Positions 34,598 to 43,762 of a stretch of DNA of 64,000 bases are shown in pieces. The notes below the pieces were generated by a model that was given only the letters and a program-made list of their open reading frames with translations, made no database searches and was not told the origin of the DNA. Source of the DNA: Gemmatimonadota bacterium (GTDB lineage Bacteria > Latescibacterota > UBA2968 > UBA8231); the NCBI GenBank assembly GCA_018673255.1, contig JABHDC010000193.1, forward strand, positions 44,248 through 108,247, read 5' to 3'. The translations under genes were made by a program, and so were the position numbers. The number at the start of each line of letters is the position of its first letter. The first letter of the stretch is position 1.

Positions 34598-36052
34598 ATG
34601 CCCGGTGACCGCCCCAATCTGCTGTTCATCATGCCTGATCAGCTGCGACCCGACTTCCTCAGCTGCTACGGCGCGTCCTTCATCGACACACCCCACATCG
34701 ACAGCCTGTGCGACGGTGGCGTGCGCTACGACCGCGCCTGTGCACCTTCGCCGGTATGCGTGCCCATGCGCGCGACCCTGCTGACCGGGCTCAATGCCAT
34801 CCGCACGGGAGTGATGGGCAACGGTCAATACCTACGGCCGGATCTGGATGCCTGCGGCATCCAACGCTGGCCTCAGTTGCTCAGCGACGGTGGGTACCAC
34901 ACCTGCGCCATCGGCAAGATGCATTTCTATCCATGGGAAGCATCGATGGGGTTCGACCACCGCATCGTCTGCGAGGACAAGCGTTGGATCCACCTGGAAG
35001 ACGACTACCAGCAGTATCTCAAGGCGAAGGGGCTGCGCAAGCTGCATGGCGACGAGCACGAGGGCTATCAGGAGAATCGCGGCGCCATCGTCCATCAGCA
35101 CAGCTACGAAGATTCCTGGGATGGCTTCGTGGGCAACGAGACCTCACGCTACATCCGCGAATACGAGGGCGACGCCCCCTTCGCGATCATGGTGGGTTTC
35201 CCGGGCCCCCACTGCCCGTACGATCCCTCACCGGAATACGCCGACAGCTACTCACCCGACGACATGCCCGATCCATATCCCGTCGGCGAGGATCAACCGG
35301 CCGGTTTCGTCGAAGGCAATGTCCATGGCAATCTGGGGTCATGGAATGGCGTGGACTACAGCGAGTTCACGATGGCGCACAAGAAGAAGATCCGCGCCCA
35401 CTATGCTGCCCTGGTGAAGCAGATCGACGACAAGGTGGGCCAGATCATCGCGGCGCTCAAAGATACCGGGCAGTACGACAACACGATCGTCGTGTTCTGC
35501 AGCGATCACGGCGACTACCTGGGCGATCATGGGTTGATTGGCAAGGGGCAATACTACGAGTCGAGCACCAAGGTACCGCTGATCGTGCGTCTTCCCGGCC
35601 GGGAGACCTCACGTGTGCACAGCGGCCCGATCTCGATCGAAGACATCACGGCGACACTGCTGCACTTCGCCGGCTGTCAGATTCCCGGTTACATGGACTC
35701 GCAACCCCTGCCAGACCTCGGCATCGAGGGGAGCCAGGCGCGCGAAGTGATCTACGGCTTCGTGGCTTCAGGAGCCATGTGCTACGATGGCACCTGGAAG
35801 CTGGCACGCTACACCAACGGCTACGGCGCCCTCTTCAACATCGAGGAGGATCCGGCTGAGCAGCGCAACCGCATTCATGATCCGACCTGTCAGGAGATCC
35901 GGACGCGTCTGGACGCGCTCCTCAACGCCCAGATGCTGGTGTCGATCTATCGCGCCCATCAGGAGAAAGACCACGATACCGACTGGGAGGATCCGGTGTT
36001 CGCCGCCGGCGATGGTGGCTGGCAGCGTGTCTATCCTCAACCGATGGCCTAG
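34598..36052 (+). CDS. Sulfatase-family enzyme with unusual CVPMR signature
   Basis: 484 residues. NLLFIMPDQLRPDFLSCYG and FCSDHGDYLGDHGLIGKGQY are the metal-site blocks of the alkaline phosphatase/sulfatase fold. The formylglycine signature reads CVPMRATLLTG with Cys54: Met replaces the small residue (Ser/Thr/Ala) normally found two before the Arg-flanked position. The Arg and TG end are kept, so modification to formylglycine is still plausible. GGAG lies 7 bases before the ATG. No signal peptide. Such variants occur among arylsulfatase- and phosphonate-hydrolase-like members, so the leaving group could be sulfate or a phosphate diester or phosphonate. It converges with the arabinose importer, 23 bases away. 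Confidence 0.9.
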   Translation: MPGDRPNLLFIMPDQLRPDFLSCYGASFIDTPHIDSLCDGGVRYDRACAPSPVCVPMRATLLTGLNAIRTGVMGNGQYLRPDLDACGIQRWPQLLSDGGYHTCAIGKMHFYPWEASMGFDHRIVCEDKRWIHLEDDYQQYLKAKGLRKLHGDEHEGYQENRGAIVHQHSYEDSWDGFVGNETSRYIREYEGDAPFAIMVGFPGPHCPYDPSPEYADSYSPDDMPDPYPVGEDQPAGFVEGNVHGNLGSWNGVDYSEFTMAHKKKIRAHYAALVKQIDDKVGQIIAALKDTGQYDNTIVVFCSDHGDYLGDHGLIGKGQYYESSTKVPLIVRLPGRETSRVHSGPISIEDITATLLHFAGCQIPGYMDSQPLPDLGIEGSQAREVIYGFVASGAMCYDGTWKLARYTNGYGALFNIEEDPAEQRNRIHDPTCQEIRTRLDALLNAQMLVSIYRAHQEKDHDTDWEDPVFAAGDGGWQRVYPQPMA

Positions 36053-36075
36053 CGCACACGCCGGGATGCACTTGA

Positions 36076-37044
36076 CTACTTCGCGCGATTCTTGAGCTGA
36101 TCGAGCATGACGGCTGCCAGCAGGATCAGGCCTCGGACCACGTTCTGATAGAACGTGGGCACATTGAGCAGATTCAGGGCGTTCTCCACCACACCCATGA
36201 TGAGGACGCCAGCGATGACGCAGCCAATCGTCCCCACACCACCGGTCAGGGACACGCCACCCAGCACGCAGGCTGAGATCACCTGGAGTTCGAACATCTC
36301 CGGGGGCTTCGGCTGGCCGCTGGTCATGCGTGAGGCGAGGACGACGCCGGCGAACCCGGCCATCAGTCCCTGCATGCTGAAGATGATGATCTTGAGCCGC
36401 GCGACGGGGATCCCGGAGAGCCGGGCGGCCTCCTTGTTGCCACCCACGGCCAGGGTGCTGCGACCGAATGTGGTCCGCTGAAGCAGCAGACCGAATACCA
36501 CGAAGCAGGCCAGCGCAATCCAGACCGGGGTCGGGACGCCGACGATCGACGACGTGCCCAGGGCGAAAAAACCCGAGTCCGTGACACCCACGGCGCGTCC
36601 ACCGGAGATGATGAAGGCCAACCCGCGCACGATCTGCATCGTCGCCAGCGTCGCGATCAAGGCGTTGATGCGAAACCGGGCGATCACGACTCCATTGAAG
36701 AGTCCGACCGAGCCACCGACCAGTATACCCGCCATCAGACCCACCAGCACGCTACCGGTCGCGTTCGTCACGACCGCCGCCACGACACCCGAGCACGCCA
36801 CGACCGAGCCGACGGACAGGTCAAAGTCGCCCGAGGCCAGACAGAAGAGCATCGTGCAGCCGACCATGCCGATCTGGGAGACGGCCAACGCCAGTCCCTT
36901 CACATTCACCCAGGAGAAGAAGTCCTCGACGAACAGCGCACATGCGACGAACAGCACGGCGAAGACCACCAGCATCCCGGTCTTCTCCCACAGAAGGGCG
37001 ATCGGGCTGAGGGAGGCTGTTGGCGAGTTTGCGGAATCTGTCAT
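36076..37044 (-). CDS. araH: L-arabinose-type ABC importer, permease
   Basis: 322 residues with 8-10 hydrophobic segments of the RbsC/AraH/XylH permease family: LSVGSVVACSGVVAAVVTNA, GSVGLFNGVVIARFRINALI followed by ATLATMQIVRGLAFIISGGR, and ISACVLGGVSLTGGVGTIGC. It starts 3 bases after the ATPase gene, with AAGGATAG as ribosome site inside that gene's end. Order binding protein, ATPase, permease is the same as in E. coli araFGH. The product forms the inner-membrane channel. Assignment to arabinose rests on the neighbouring binding protein, because permeases of this group are alike across sugars. Last gene of the three. Confidence 0.9.
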   Translation of the reverse strand: MTDSANSPTASLSPIALLWEKTGMLVVFAVLFVACALFVEDFFSWVNVKGLALAVSQIGMVGCTMLFCLASGDFDLSVGSVVACSGVVAAVVTNATGSVLVGLMAGILVGGSVGLFNGVVIARFRINALIATLATMQIVRGLAFIISGGRAVGVTDSGFFALGTSSIVGVPTPVWIALACFVVFGLLLQRTTFGRSTLAVGGNKEAARLSGIPVARLKIIIFSMQGLMAGFAGVVLASRMTSGQPKPPEMFELQVISACVLGGVSLTGGVGTIGCVIAGVLIMGVVENALNLLNVPTFYQNVVRGLILLAAVMLDQLKNRAK

Positions 37045-37047
37045 GCT

Positions 37048-38604
37048 CTATCCTTCGTCAATCAGTTCGGGTGCCCTCGACGGATCGTCGGGAGATACGG
37101 GCAGCGCGAAGCGCAGGACTTCTTCTTCATCGGCTTCGCCGCGGGCAATGGAGGCCACCAGAGCGCCTTCACGCATCACGAGCAGGCGATCGGCCACACC
37201 GAGTGCCTCGGGTAGATCGCTGGAGGCAAACAGCACGCCCACGCCGCCCTCAGCCAGATCACGGATGATGGTGTAGATCTCGCTTTTTGCGCCCACATCC
37301 ACGCCGCGCGTGGGTTCGTCGAGAAGGAGCACGGCCACATCCTCGGACAGCCATCTGGCGAGAATGGTCTTCTGCTGATTCCCGCCGGACAGATTGACGA
37401 TCTTCTGTGCGATGGAGGGTGTGCGAATCCCGAGACGTTCCACCTGGTCCTGCGCATTCTGTGCCTCCCAGGTGTCATCGACGAGGAAACCCAGACGGGC
37501 CGTGTGACGCCGGGAGACGAAGCTCAGATTCTCGACCACCGATGCCGTCGGCACGATGCCATCCTTCTTTCGATCCTCCGGACAGAATGCGACACCAGCG
37601 CGGATCGAGTCGCCCGGCGATGAGATCTCGACCGGATGGCCACCCACCTTCACAGCACCGTTCTGCTTTGTCTCGGCTCCGAATACCAGACGCAGCAACT
37701 CGCTGCGGCCCGCCCCGACCAGCCCGAACAGACCCACGACTTCACCCTTGCCGACGGCGAAAGAAGCAGGACTCGAGAGTCCCGGACCCTCTACCCCGGT
37801 GACTTCCAGCGCCACACCGTCCTTCTGGTTACTGCGGTAGTCGAAGACATCTTCGATATCGCGACCAACCATGCGGTTGACCAGCAGGTCGTGGGAGACC
37901 CCTTCCAGAGTTGCGAAGGTCTCCACATGACGGCCGTCCCGCAGGACCGTGGCCGAGTCGCATACGTGGAACAGTTCGTCCATGCGATGGGTCACGTAGA
38001 GGACGGCGCAGCCGTCACGCTTGAGTTCGCCGATGGTCTCGAAAAGGCGTTCCACCTCGCGAGCGGAGAGACTGCTGGTTGGCTCATCCAGCGCCAGTAC
38101 GCGTGCGCCGCGCGTCAGGGCTTTGGCGATCTCCACCATCTGTCGTTGGGCAATCGGCAGACGACCCACCTTGATGGTGGGGTCGATGTCCTCACCGAGG
38201 CGTTGCAGGTCGCGTCGCGCGTCGTCATGCAGACGTGGACGATCGACGACACCCAGCCGAGCGGGAAGGTGGCCGAGGTAGAGATTCTCGGCTACGGACA
38301 TCTCCGGGACGAGTTGGAGTTCCTGGTAGATGATGGCGACACCCGCGTCCAGGGCCTGTGCCGTCGACCCGAAGGTGTGGTCCTGCCCATCCAGAGCCAC
38401 GCGCCCGGCATCAGGCAGATGGACGCCACTGAGGACCTTCAGCAAGGTCGACTTCCCCGCCCCATTCTCGCCGATCAGGGCCCGCACCTCGCCGGGACGC
38501 ACGGCAAAGGAAACATCATCGAGTGCGCGCACACCGGGGAACGTCTTTGAGACGCTGCGAAACTCGACCGCCGGAGCGGGTGATACGGCGTCGGCGATGG
38601 TCAT
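37048..38604 (-). CDS. araG: L-arabinose-type ABC importer, duplicated ATPase
   Basis: 518 residues with two fused ABC domains as in AraG/RbsA/XylG. Domain one has Walker A GENGAGKSTLLK, the signature region LPIAQRQMVEIAKALTRG and Walker B LALDEPTSSLS. Domain two has the degenerate P-loop GLVGAGRSELLR, signature LSGGNQQKTILARWL and LLLDEPTRGVDVGAKSEIYT. ATG at 38604 (MTIADAV) gives the family length; 21 further codons upstream overlap the binding-protein gene and are not family-like. It begins 4 bases after the binding-protein stop. The domain-two P-loop with GAGRSE is the normal inactive-like form of this family. Cytoplasmic face of the inner membrane. Confidence 0.93.
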   Translation of the reverse strand: MTIADAVSPAPAVEFRSVSKTFPGVRALDDVSFAVRPGEVRALIGENGAGKSTLLKVLSGVHLPDAGRVALDGQDHTFGSTAQALDAGVAIIYQELQLVPEMSVAENLYLGHLPARLGVVDRPRLHDDARRDLQRLGEDIDPTIKVGRLPIAQRQMVEIAKALTRGARVLALDEPTSSLSAREVERLFETIGELKRDGCAVLYVTHRMDELFHVCDSATVLRDGRHVETFATLEGVSHDLLVNRMVGRDIEDVFDYRSNQKDGVALEVTGVEGPGLSSPASFAVGKGEVVGLFGLVGAGRSELLRLVFGAETKQNGAVKVGGHPVEISSPGDSIRAGVAFCPEDRKKDGIVPTASVVENLSFVSRRHTARLGFLVDDTWEAQNAQDQVERLGIRTPSIAQKIVNLSGGNQQKTILARWLSEDVAVLLLDEPTRGVDVGAKSEIYTIIRDLAEGGVGVLFASSDLPEALGVADRLLVMREGALVASIARGEADEEEVLRFALPVSPDDPSRAPELIDEG

Positions 38605-38608
38605 GTGA

Positions 38609-39616
38609 CTACTCGAGGCCCAGTCTCTTCTGGACCTCTCTGTAGTCGTGGCGGTAGGCCATGACACCTGCAGTACGGGTATCGGCCGGTGGCGCGACCC
38701 CGTCCTTGACCCACTTGTAGAGCAGCTCCGTCGTCTCGTATCCGTGACGCAGAGGACTGATCATGCAGGTCGCGAAGTATCCCGTCGGTTCGTCCTTCTC
38801 GAACTCGGTCAGCCCGGTCCCGGCGCCGATACCGATGCCGATGGTGTTCGCAGCGCTGAATCCCCGGCCTTCCAGGGCACGCACGGAGCCGAGAACCCCT
38901 TCGTCGTTCATCGAGAACACGAGCCAGCGCTCGACCTCCGGATGCTGGGTCAGAACGATGTTGGCCGTATCGAACCCGCCGGGGATATCGGTGGTCTTCT
39001 CGGCCCCCAGATAGATGCGCTCCCTCGCGAAACCGGCACCGACCAGCGCCTCGATGGTCCCGTCCGTGCGATCCTTTGCGGTTTCGAGCTCGTCGAAAGT
39101 GACCCCGAGAGCACCCGTCCCCTCCATCGACCAGCCGCGATTCACGAACTCCTTGTGCAGTTCCCGACCGACCTGACGTCCGATCTCCCTGGCGGAGATG
39201 CCCATGTGGGGAACGGTCATGAACTGGCCGTCTGCGCCGACGAACTGATCGTCCACGGTGAAGACCTTCATGCCGTGACCGCGGGCCTTGGCCATGACGG
39301 CGGTCCCCAGCCGGACATCCGGTGTGCACACGACAAAGCCCTGGGCCCCCTTCGCCGCGAGCACATCGATGGCCGAGAGGAGCTTCTCGCCATCAGGCGT
39401 GCCGATCTTGATCAGCCCGAAGCCATACTTGTCGGCGCACTGCTGGGCAAATCGCCATTCGTTCTGGAACCACAGCTCTTCCGGCATCTTCACCAGGAAC
39501 CCCAGCCGGATCTCCTCCTCGGCGGGAGCCGTGTCATCGGGCTGCGAAGGTCCGCACCCGGCGCTGACGATCAACGCCAGGATCACCGCGGCCAGACCGA
39601 TCCGTCTGATCTTCAT
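38609..39616 (-). CDS. araF: L-arabinose-binding lipoprotein (AraF homologue)
   Basis: 335 residues. A signal sequence ending LIVSAGC (Cys21) makes it a lipoprotein. The mature part parallels E. coli AraF closely: LGFLVKMPEELWFQNEWRFA, PDGEKLLSAIDVLAAKGAQG, KVFTVDDQF, FSMNDEGVLGSVRALEGRGF. Sugar-contact residues of AraF that are kept are Lys10, Glu14, Trp16, Asp89, Asp90, Arg151, Met204 and Asn205 (here Lys43, Glu47, Trp49, Asp122, Asp123, Arg183, Met236, Asn237). The contact Asn232 is replaced by Gly264. Arabinose, galactose or fucose-like pyranoses are all bound by AraF, so specificity may be shifted. GGAGGAG lies 6 bases before the ATG. First gene of araFGH. Confidence 0.93.
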   Translation of the reverse strand: MKIRRIGLAAVILALIVSAGCGPSQPDDTAPAEEEIRLGFLVKMPEELWFQNEWRFAQQCADKYGFGLIKIGTPDGEKLLSAIDVLAAKGAQGFVVCTPDVRLGTAVMAKARGHGMKVFTVDDQFVGADGQFMTVPHMGISAREIGRQVGRELHKEFVNRGWSMEGTGALGVTFDELETAKDRTDGTIEALVGAGFARERIYLGAEKTTDIPGGFDTANIVLTQHPEVERWLVFSMNDEGVLGSVRALEGRGFSAANTIGIGIGAGTGLTEFEKDEPTGYFATCMISPLRHGYETTELLYKWVKDGVAPPADTRTAGVMAYRHDYREVQKRLGLE

Positions 39617-39789
39617 GTGGAACTCCTCCGTTCACGCATTGTGCATCGGGAAGGTCGGAATATATACACGCTACTGCTCTGCGCCTTGGTAGAATCTGCT
39701 CGCCCCAGCAAGCCATCTTCACCGGTTCGTCGGCGAAGTAGACATACCTCCGGGCCTGCCGCGCCATTGATCTGTGCCACGGCGTTCCT

Positions 39790-40770
39790 CTATCCCTTGA
39801 TCGCGCCTGCGGAGATGCCGCGGACGAACAGACGCATGGTGAACAGGAAGATGAGGACCAGCGGCAGGCTGGCGATCGAGTAGCCGGCCATCATCTCACC
39901 CCACCGCTTCACATACTCTGCATCGAGCTTGATCAGACCGGCGGCCAGCGTCAGGAGCGAGTCGTCACGGATGATGACGAAGGGCAGGACGAAGTCATTC
40001 CACACCGAGATAAACTGCAGGATGGCCAACGTGGAGATGATCGCACCGGACATGGGGAGGACGATTTCCAGCACCTGGCGAAAGGGGCTGGCGCCATCGA
40101 CCTCGGCGGCATCGAACATGTCCTTGGGAATCTCTTCGATGAAATTGCGCAGAATGAAAATCTGCACGACCTGCGCCCCCGAGATGCCCACGAGAATCAA
40201 TGCCACGAGCGAGTTCAGCAGACTGAGATCCCTGAGCAACATGAACAGAGGCACCAGGTTGGCCACGCCGGGCAGCAGCATGAGGATGAGGAAGAAATAC
40301 CAGAGGAAGCTGGCGCCCGGCATTCGATAGCGGGCGAGGAAGAACGCGGCGGACAGAGAACAGACGAGGGCAAAGAAGACGGCACAGACGCCCACAAAGA
40401 CCGTGTTGTAGATGTATCCTCCCACAGTATCCCAGGCGACTTCCCAATTCTCCCAGTGCCAGGTCGCCCCTGTGCTCCTTCGCACCTGAGGCCACCCCTC
40501 ATCCCCTTCTGCCAGTCCAGCGTCGAGGGCCTCCTGGGCAGCAACGATCGACTTGGGATCGTAGGCATCCACTGAGGCGGGTTCTCGTTCGAGGGTTTCC
40601 ATGATGCCGGCCACGGGCAGCGGCGAGAAGGGATCGAGGTTGAATTGCTTGTTGTTCTTGACGCTGATCGCGAAGGTGACATACAGAGGAAAGAGGGAGA
40701 AGACGAGTACGAGCCAGATGAAGGCATGTTTCACCGCCTCGACGATCGATGCACGACGCAGGATGCTCAT
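39790..40770 (-). CDS. MalG-type sugar ABC permease with an inserted periplasmic segment
   Basis: 326 residues. Typical carbohydrate permease of the MalG group: WLVLVFSLFPLYVTFAISVK at the start, FFLARYRMPGASFLWYFFLI, and the EAA-loop region DMFDAAEVDGASPFRQVLEI. Between TM1 and TM2 is an extra acidic, Ala/Glu-rich stretch of roughly 60 residues (DPKSIVAAQEALDAGLAEGD, GATWHWENWEVAWDTVGGYI). ATG at 40770 overlaps the stop of the preceding permease (ATGA, 40767-40770). No ATPase gene lies in this operon, so a shared MalK/MsmX-type ATPase elsewhere is presumably used. It is the last gene of the twelve-gene block. Confidence 0.9.
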   Translation of the reverse strand: MSILRRASIVEAVKHAFIWLVLVFSLFPLYVTFAISVKNNKQFNLDPFSPLPVAGIMETLEREPASVDAYDPKSIVAAQEALDAGLAEGDEGWPQVRRSTGATWHWENWEVAWDTVGGYIYNTVFVGVCAVFFALVCSLSAAFFLARYRMPGASFLWYFFLILMLLPGVANLVPLFMLLRDLSLLNSLVALILVGISGAQVVQIFILRNFIEEIPKDMFDAAEVDGASPFRQVLEIVLPMSGAIISTLAILQFISVWNDFVLPFVIIRDDSLLTLAAGLIKLDAEYVKRWGEMMAGYSIASLPLVLIFLFTMRLFVRGISAGAIKG

Positions 40771-42047
40771 TTGTCTACCCTGACGTAGCGGTTGTTGATC
40801 TCGGTCAGGATCAGGATGAAGACGAAGATGACGAGGCCAATCGCACACGCCTTGCCGGCGTAGAGTTCGGTGAAGGCTGTACGGAACATCCACAGACCCG
40901 GTATCATGGCGACCCCCTGCGGCCCCCCGCTGTCACCCAACAGAACGAGGATGTGCCCGTAGGCCTGCAAGGTGCCGATAATCATCAGGATCAGGTTGAT
41001 TCGGACCTGCGTCATCACCAGGGGCAACTCGACGTAGAGGAATTTCTGGAACCAGCTCACGCCGTCGATATCGGCCGCTTCGTAGACACTGTCATCGATC
41101 CCCGCCAGGCCGGTCATATAGATCAACACGCCGACGGTGCCCACCCACGGGAATCCCCAGAAGATCAGCGAGGGAATCACGAGGGATGCATCCCCCAGCC
41201 AGGACGGATTGCTCCCGGCCTGGAAGACATCCCAGCCGAGTAGTCCGTCCAGCCAGACGAGGCCCTCGAAGAGCCCCGAGCCCAGCAGCACGCGGTTCAG
41301 GAGTCCCTGGGCCGGATCGTAGAAGGACTTCCACACCAGCAGGCCGACCATGGCGGGTACGATCATGGGAACCACGAACATCACGCGGTAGGCATACTGC
41401 CAGCGCTCACTCTTGAGCCGGTGGATGACAACCGCCGTGGCGATGGACGGCACCATCTTGACCAGATTTGCCACAACGAGGATGAAGACCACGGCAAAGC
41501 CATTCCACAGTGTCCTGTCGCCGGTGAGCATCATGCCCTGATGGAACAGAACCAGGAAGGCCAGCAGCAGTGTGCCTCCTCCCAGTAGCTGAGCCCATCC
41601 GGCTCTGACGCGACGACGCAGGAGGAGAGCAGCGATCGTGAGGGCGCACACCTTCCCAACGAGAGACTCGGATCCTGCCAGTGGCTGCAGAGGTCCCACG
41701 AGCCAACCCGCTGCGGCGCCCAGCCCGATGATCGCGGCCAGCAGGGCAAGCAGCGGCCCGCAATCGCCGATTTTGGGTAGGGCGTTGCCCGTCAGCGTGC
41801 GGATCAGAAGCCAGATCCACAGACCGAAACATATCCACAGACCCGGAGCCCAACCCAGGAGCTGGTGGAAGTTGTGGAGCCCCACATACTCCTCGATGTG
41901 TGACCCATTCCACCGGAAGAACGCGTGATAGACGGCGCCGACTGCCGGAAAATAGCTGAAGGTCCCCACCATCAGTGCTGCCGGTACCACGAACAGGTAG
42001 AGCGTCCAGTAGTGGGCCACGCGACGCAGAGACATCGTATATGCCAT
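40767..42047 (-). CDS. MalF-type sugar ABC permease with extra N-terminal membrane segments
   Basis: 426 residues, about 100 longer than common MalF/UgpA-type permeases. TM1 (YWTLYLFVVPAALMVGTFSY) is followed by the usual FRWNGSHIEEYVGLHNFHQLL. Instead of entering the core, residues about 65-175 hold several additional hydrophobic segments (LWICFGLWIWLLIRTL, LLALLAAIIGLGAAAGWLVG, LTIAALLLRRRV, LLAFLVLFHQGMML). The core resumes at FAVVFILVVANLVKM, with EAA-loop YEAADIDGVSWFQKFLYVEL. ATG at 42047 shares a base with the stop of the binding-protein gene (TGATG). It pairs with the MalG-type protein after it. The inserted membrane domain is unusual and may contact the anchored binding protein. Confidence 0.9.
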   Translation of the reverse strand: MAYTMSLRRVAHYWTLYLFVVPAALMVGTFSYFPAVGAVYHAFFRWNGSHIEEYVGLHNFHQLLGWAPGLWICFGLWIWLLIRTLTGNALPKIGDCGPLLALLAAIIGLGAAAGWLVGPLQPLAGSESLVGKVCALTIAALLLRRRVRAGWAQLLGGGTLLLAFLVLFHQGMMLTGDRTLWNGFAVVFILVVANLVKMVPSIATAVVIHRLKSERWQYAYRVMFVVPMIVPAMVGLLVWKSFYDPAQGLLNRVLLGSGLFEGLVWLDGLLGWDVFQAGSNPSWLGDASLVIPSLIFWGFPWVGTVGVLIYMTGLAGIDDSVYEAADIDGVSWFQKFLYVELPLVMTQVRINLILMIIGTLQAYGHILVLLGDSGGPQGVAMIPGLWMFRTAFTELYAGKACAIGLVIFVFILILTEINNRYVRVDK

Positions 42048-43762
42048 CAGCCGGCCTCACTAAGCTCGGCACGGATGTGCCGTTGGATCTGAAGCGCCTT
42101 GGGCTCCCCGCGATCGATGAGCTCCTGCCAGCGATACAACCGATGTCCGTTGCGGAATCGTTGCATTCGCGACTCCCACAGGAATGCCGCCTTGGCGTGG
42201 GTTGCCTCGGAGCCAGCATCCTGATTCTGCCCGCTGCCAAACAGATCCACGACATGCTGATAGCTGAGCCCCATGTTCAGCGTGAGGCGGTCCTGGCGGT
42301 CACGGTCGAGGAGCCGTTCAAACTCCTGCGCCAGCGCTCTGGGTAGTTCCGCTTCCACCGTCTCGGCGAACTGGTCATAACTGATCTTGTGCTCCATCAA
42401 CTCCCAGCGTGCCTGCGTGTAGATCGCATTGGCGGGACCATTGGCGATCAGGCGAAAGACATTCGCCGTCCAGAAACCATCTGGATCACGGACGAAAGGT
42501 TCCATCAATGGATGAGGCTTCGCACCACGGATCGCCGGCGGCCAGCGACAGAGCATGTTGAATTGCTCGTTGATCTTCTGAGAGGTCAGATACTGAAGGA
42601 AGGCGAGTGCCACATCGGGGTTTGGCGAACGTCTCGAAATCCCCAACCGGAACACGGCCACCACATTCGCCTCACTCACGCGGCCGGTGACATGCCCGCC
42701 AAACTCCGGGTCGTCGCGATCGGGCCGCGGGAAGTCCACGATTCCCATGGGGAAATCGACCTCGCCCGTGAAGCTGTTGGCATCCCAGCTGCCCGACGCG
42801 CAGAAGGCCGACTGGCCCTGGGTGAACCGGAACTGGGCCTCCATACGCTCCATCGCCATGAACCCGGCGGGGAAGTACTCAGTGATACGCGCCAGGGTGA
42901 GGGCGTCGGCGCGAATCGCGGGATCGTGATAGTCGAAGTCACCCCCGGCGAAGGCGAAGAGCAGTTCGTCATTTTCGCCAAACATGCCATCGTGGTCGTA
43001 GTCGTGCTGGAGCATGAAACGCTGCAGAGTCGACGCCTTGGCGCCCTGGAACATGTCGACCTGGTAACGCGACGCGGCGATGGGCATGAATCCGTCACGT
43101 CCCGTAGCCGCCGCCCACTGGCGCAGCCGTTCACAGGCGGCGAGGAATTCTCGGTACGATGACGGCGGGTCATCGCTCCCGAGGGCCTCGCGCAGGATGC
43201 GCTTGTTGTAGAACAGACGGACTGAGAGTGTGCTGGAGGGGGCACCGTAGTATTCGAGATCCGTCTTGTCGACAGAGCCGATCATGCCGTCCAGGTAGGT
43301 GTCCATCCAGGGCACACCCTCCAGGTCGGTGCCGACATTGTACGGATTGGGCTGCCTGACGTGCTGTGTGTTGCTCAGGAAGAAGCGCGGTACGGAACCC
43401 TCCTCATCACGCCCCAGCTGTACGAGATCCGGAAGCGTTCCTCCCATCCCCTGCGTCTGCACAAACTGCTTGTAAACTCTCTCCGTGAGAGCATTCTGGA
43501 CGATGCTTACACGCTGACCCGTCTGCGCCTCGTATGTCTCCTCGAAACCCCTGGCGATGACGTCGAAGGCTTCACGGAATCCTGCCTCCAGTTGCCAGTG
43601 AACGACATGCACCTGCACGACATCGGTATCGGTCTTCTCGTCCGTCTCCAGAACGTGCAGAAAGGAGATGATGAAGCAGATGGCGAGCACGATGATAGCC
43701 AGGATATTCGTGATCCCGATCCGGCTCCCCTGCTCTCCGGCAGGGCGCGATTTGTCATTCAT
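42047..43762 (-). CDS. Membrane-anchored extracellular solute-binding protein (family 1-like)
   Basis: 571 residues. The N-terminus is a transmembrane anchor (NILAIIVLAICFIISFLHVL, about 20-40) without lipobox or clear cleavage site. The rest follows sugar-binding proteins: VHVVHWQLEAGFREAFDVIA, FVQTQGMGGTLPDLVQLGRD, AFCASGSWDANSFTGEVDFP, GMIDFPRPDRD-like text (MGIVDFPRPDRD) and VALAFLQYLTSQKINEQFNM. It is longer than the usual 420 residues, with a C-terminal helical extension. ATG at 43762 overlaps the TPR gene end by eight bases. The two permeases after it are its partners. Anchoring the receptor by a membrane helix is common in organisms that tie it to the permease. Confidence 0.88.
   Translation of the reverse strand: MNDKSRPAGEQGSRIGITNILAIIVLAICFIISFLHVLETDEKTDTDVVQVHVVHWQLEAGFREAFDVIARGFEETYEAQTGQRVSIVQNALTERVYKQFVQTQGMGGTLPDLVQLGRDEEGSVPRFFLSNTQHVRQPNPYNVGTDLEGVPWMDTYLDGMIGSVDKTDLEYYGAPSSTLSVRLFYNKRILREALGSDDPPSSYREFLAACERLRQWAAATGRDGFMPIAASRYQVDMFQGAKASTLQRFMLQHDYDHDGMFGENDELLFAFAGGDFDYHDPAIRADALTLARITEYFPAGFMAMERMEAQFRFTQGQSAFCASGSWDANSFTGEVDFPMGIVDFPRPDRDDPEFGGHVTGRVSEANVVAVFRLGISRRSPNPDVALAFLQYLTSQKINEQFNMLCRWPPAIRGAKPHPLMEPFVRDPDGFWTANVFRLIANGPANAIYTQARWELMEHKISYDQFAETVEAELPRALAQEFERLLDRDRQDRLTLNMGLSYQHVVDLFGSGQNQDAGSEATHAKAAFLWESRMQRFRNGHRLYRWQELIDRGEPKALQIQRHIRAELSEAG

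Noticed and set aside
33211..34608. A 465-codon plus-strand open frame over the third URO-D-like gene
   Set aside because: No domain, no ribosome site, and the opposite strand carries conserved family blocks.
39659..39664. TATATT box upstream of araF
   Set aside because: No acceptable -35 sequence at 15-19 bases; not reported as a promoter.
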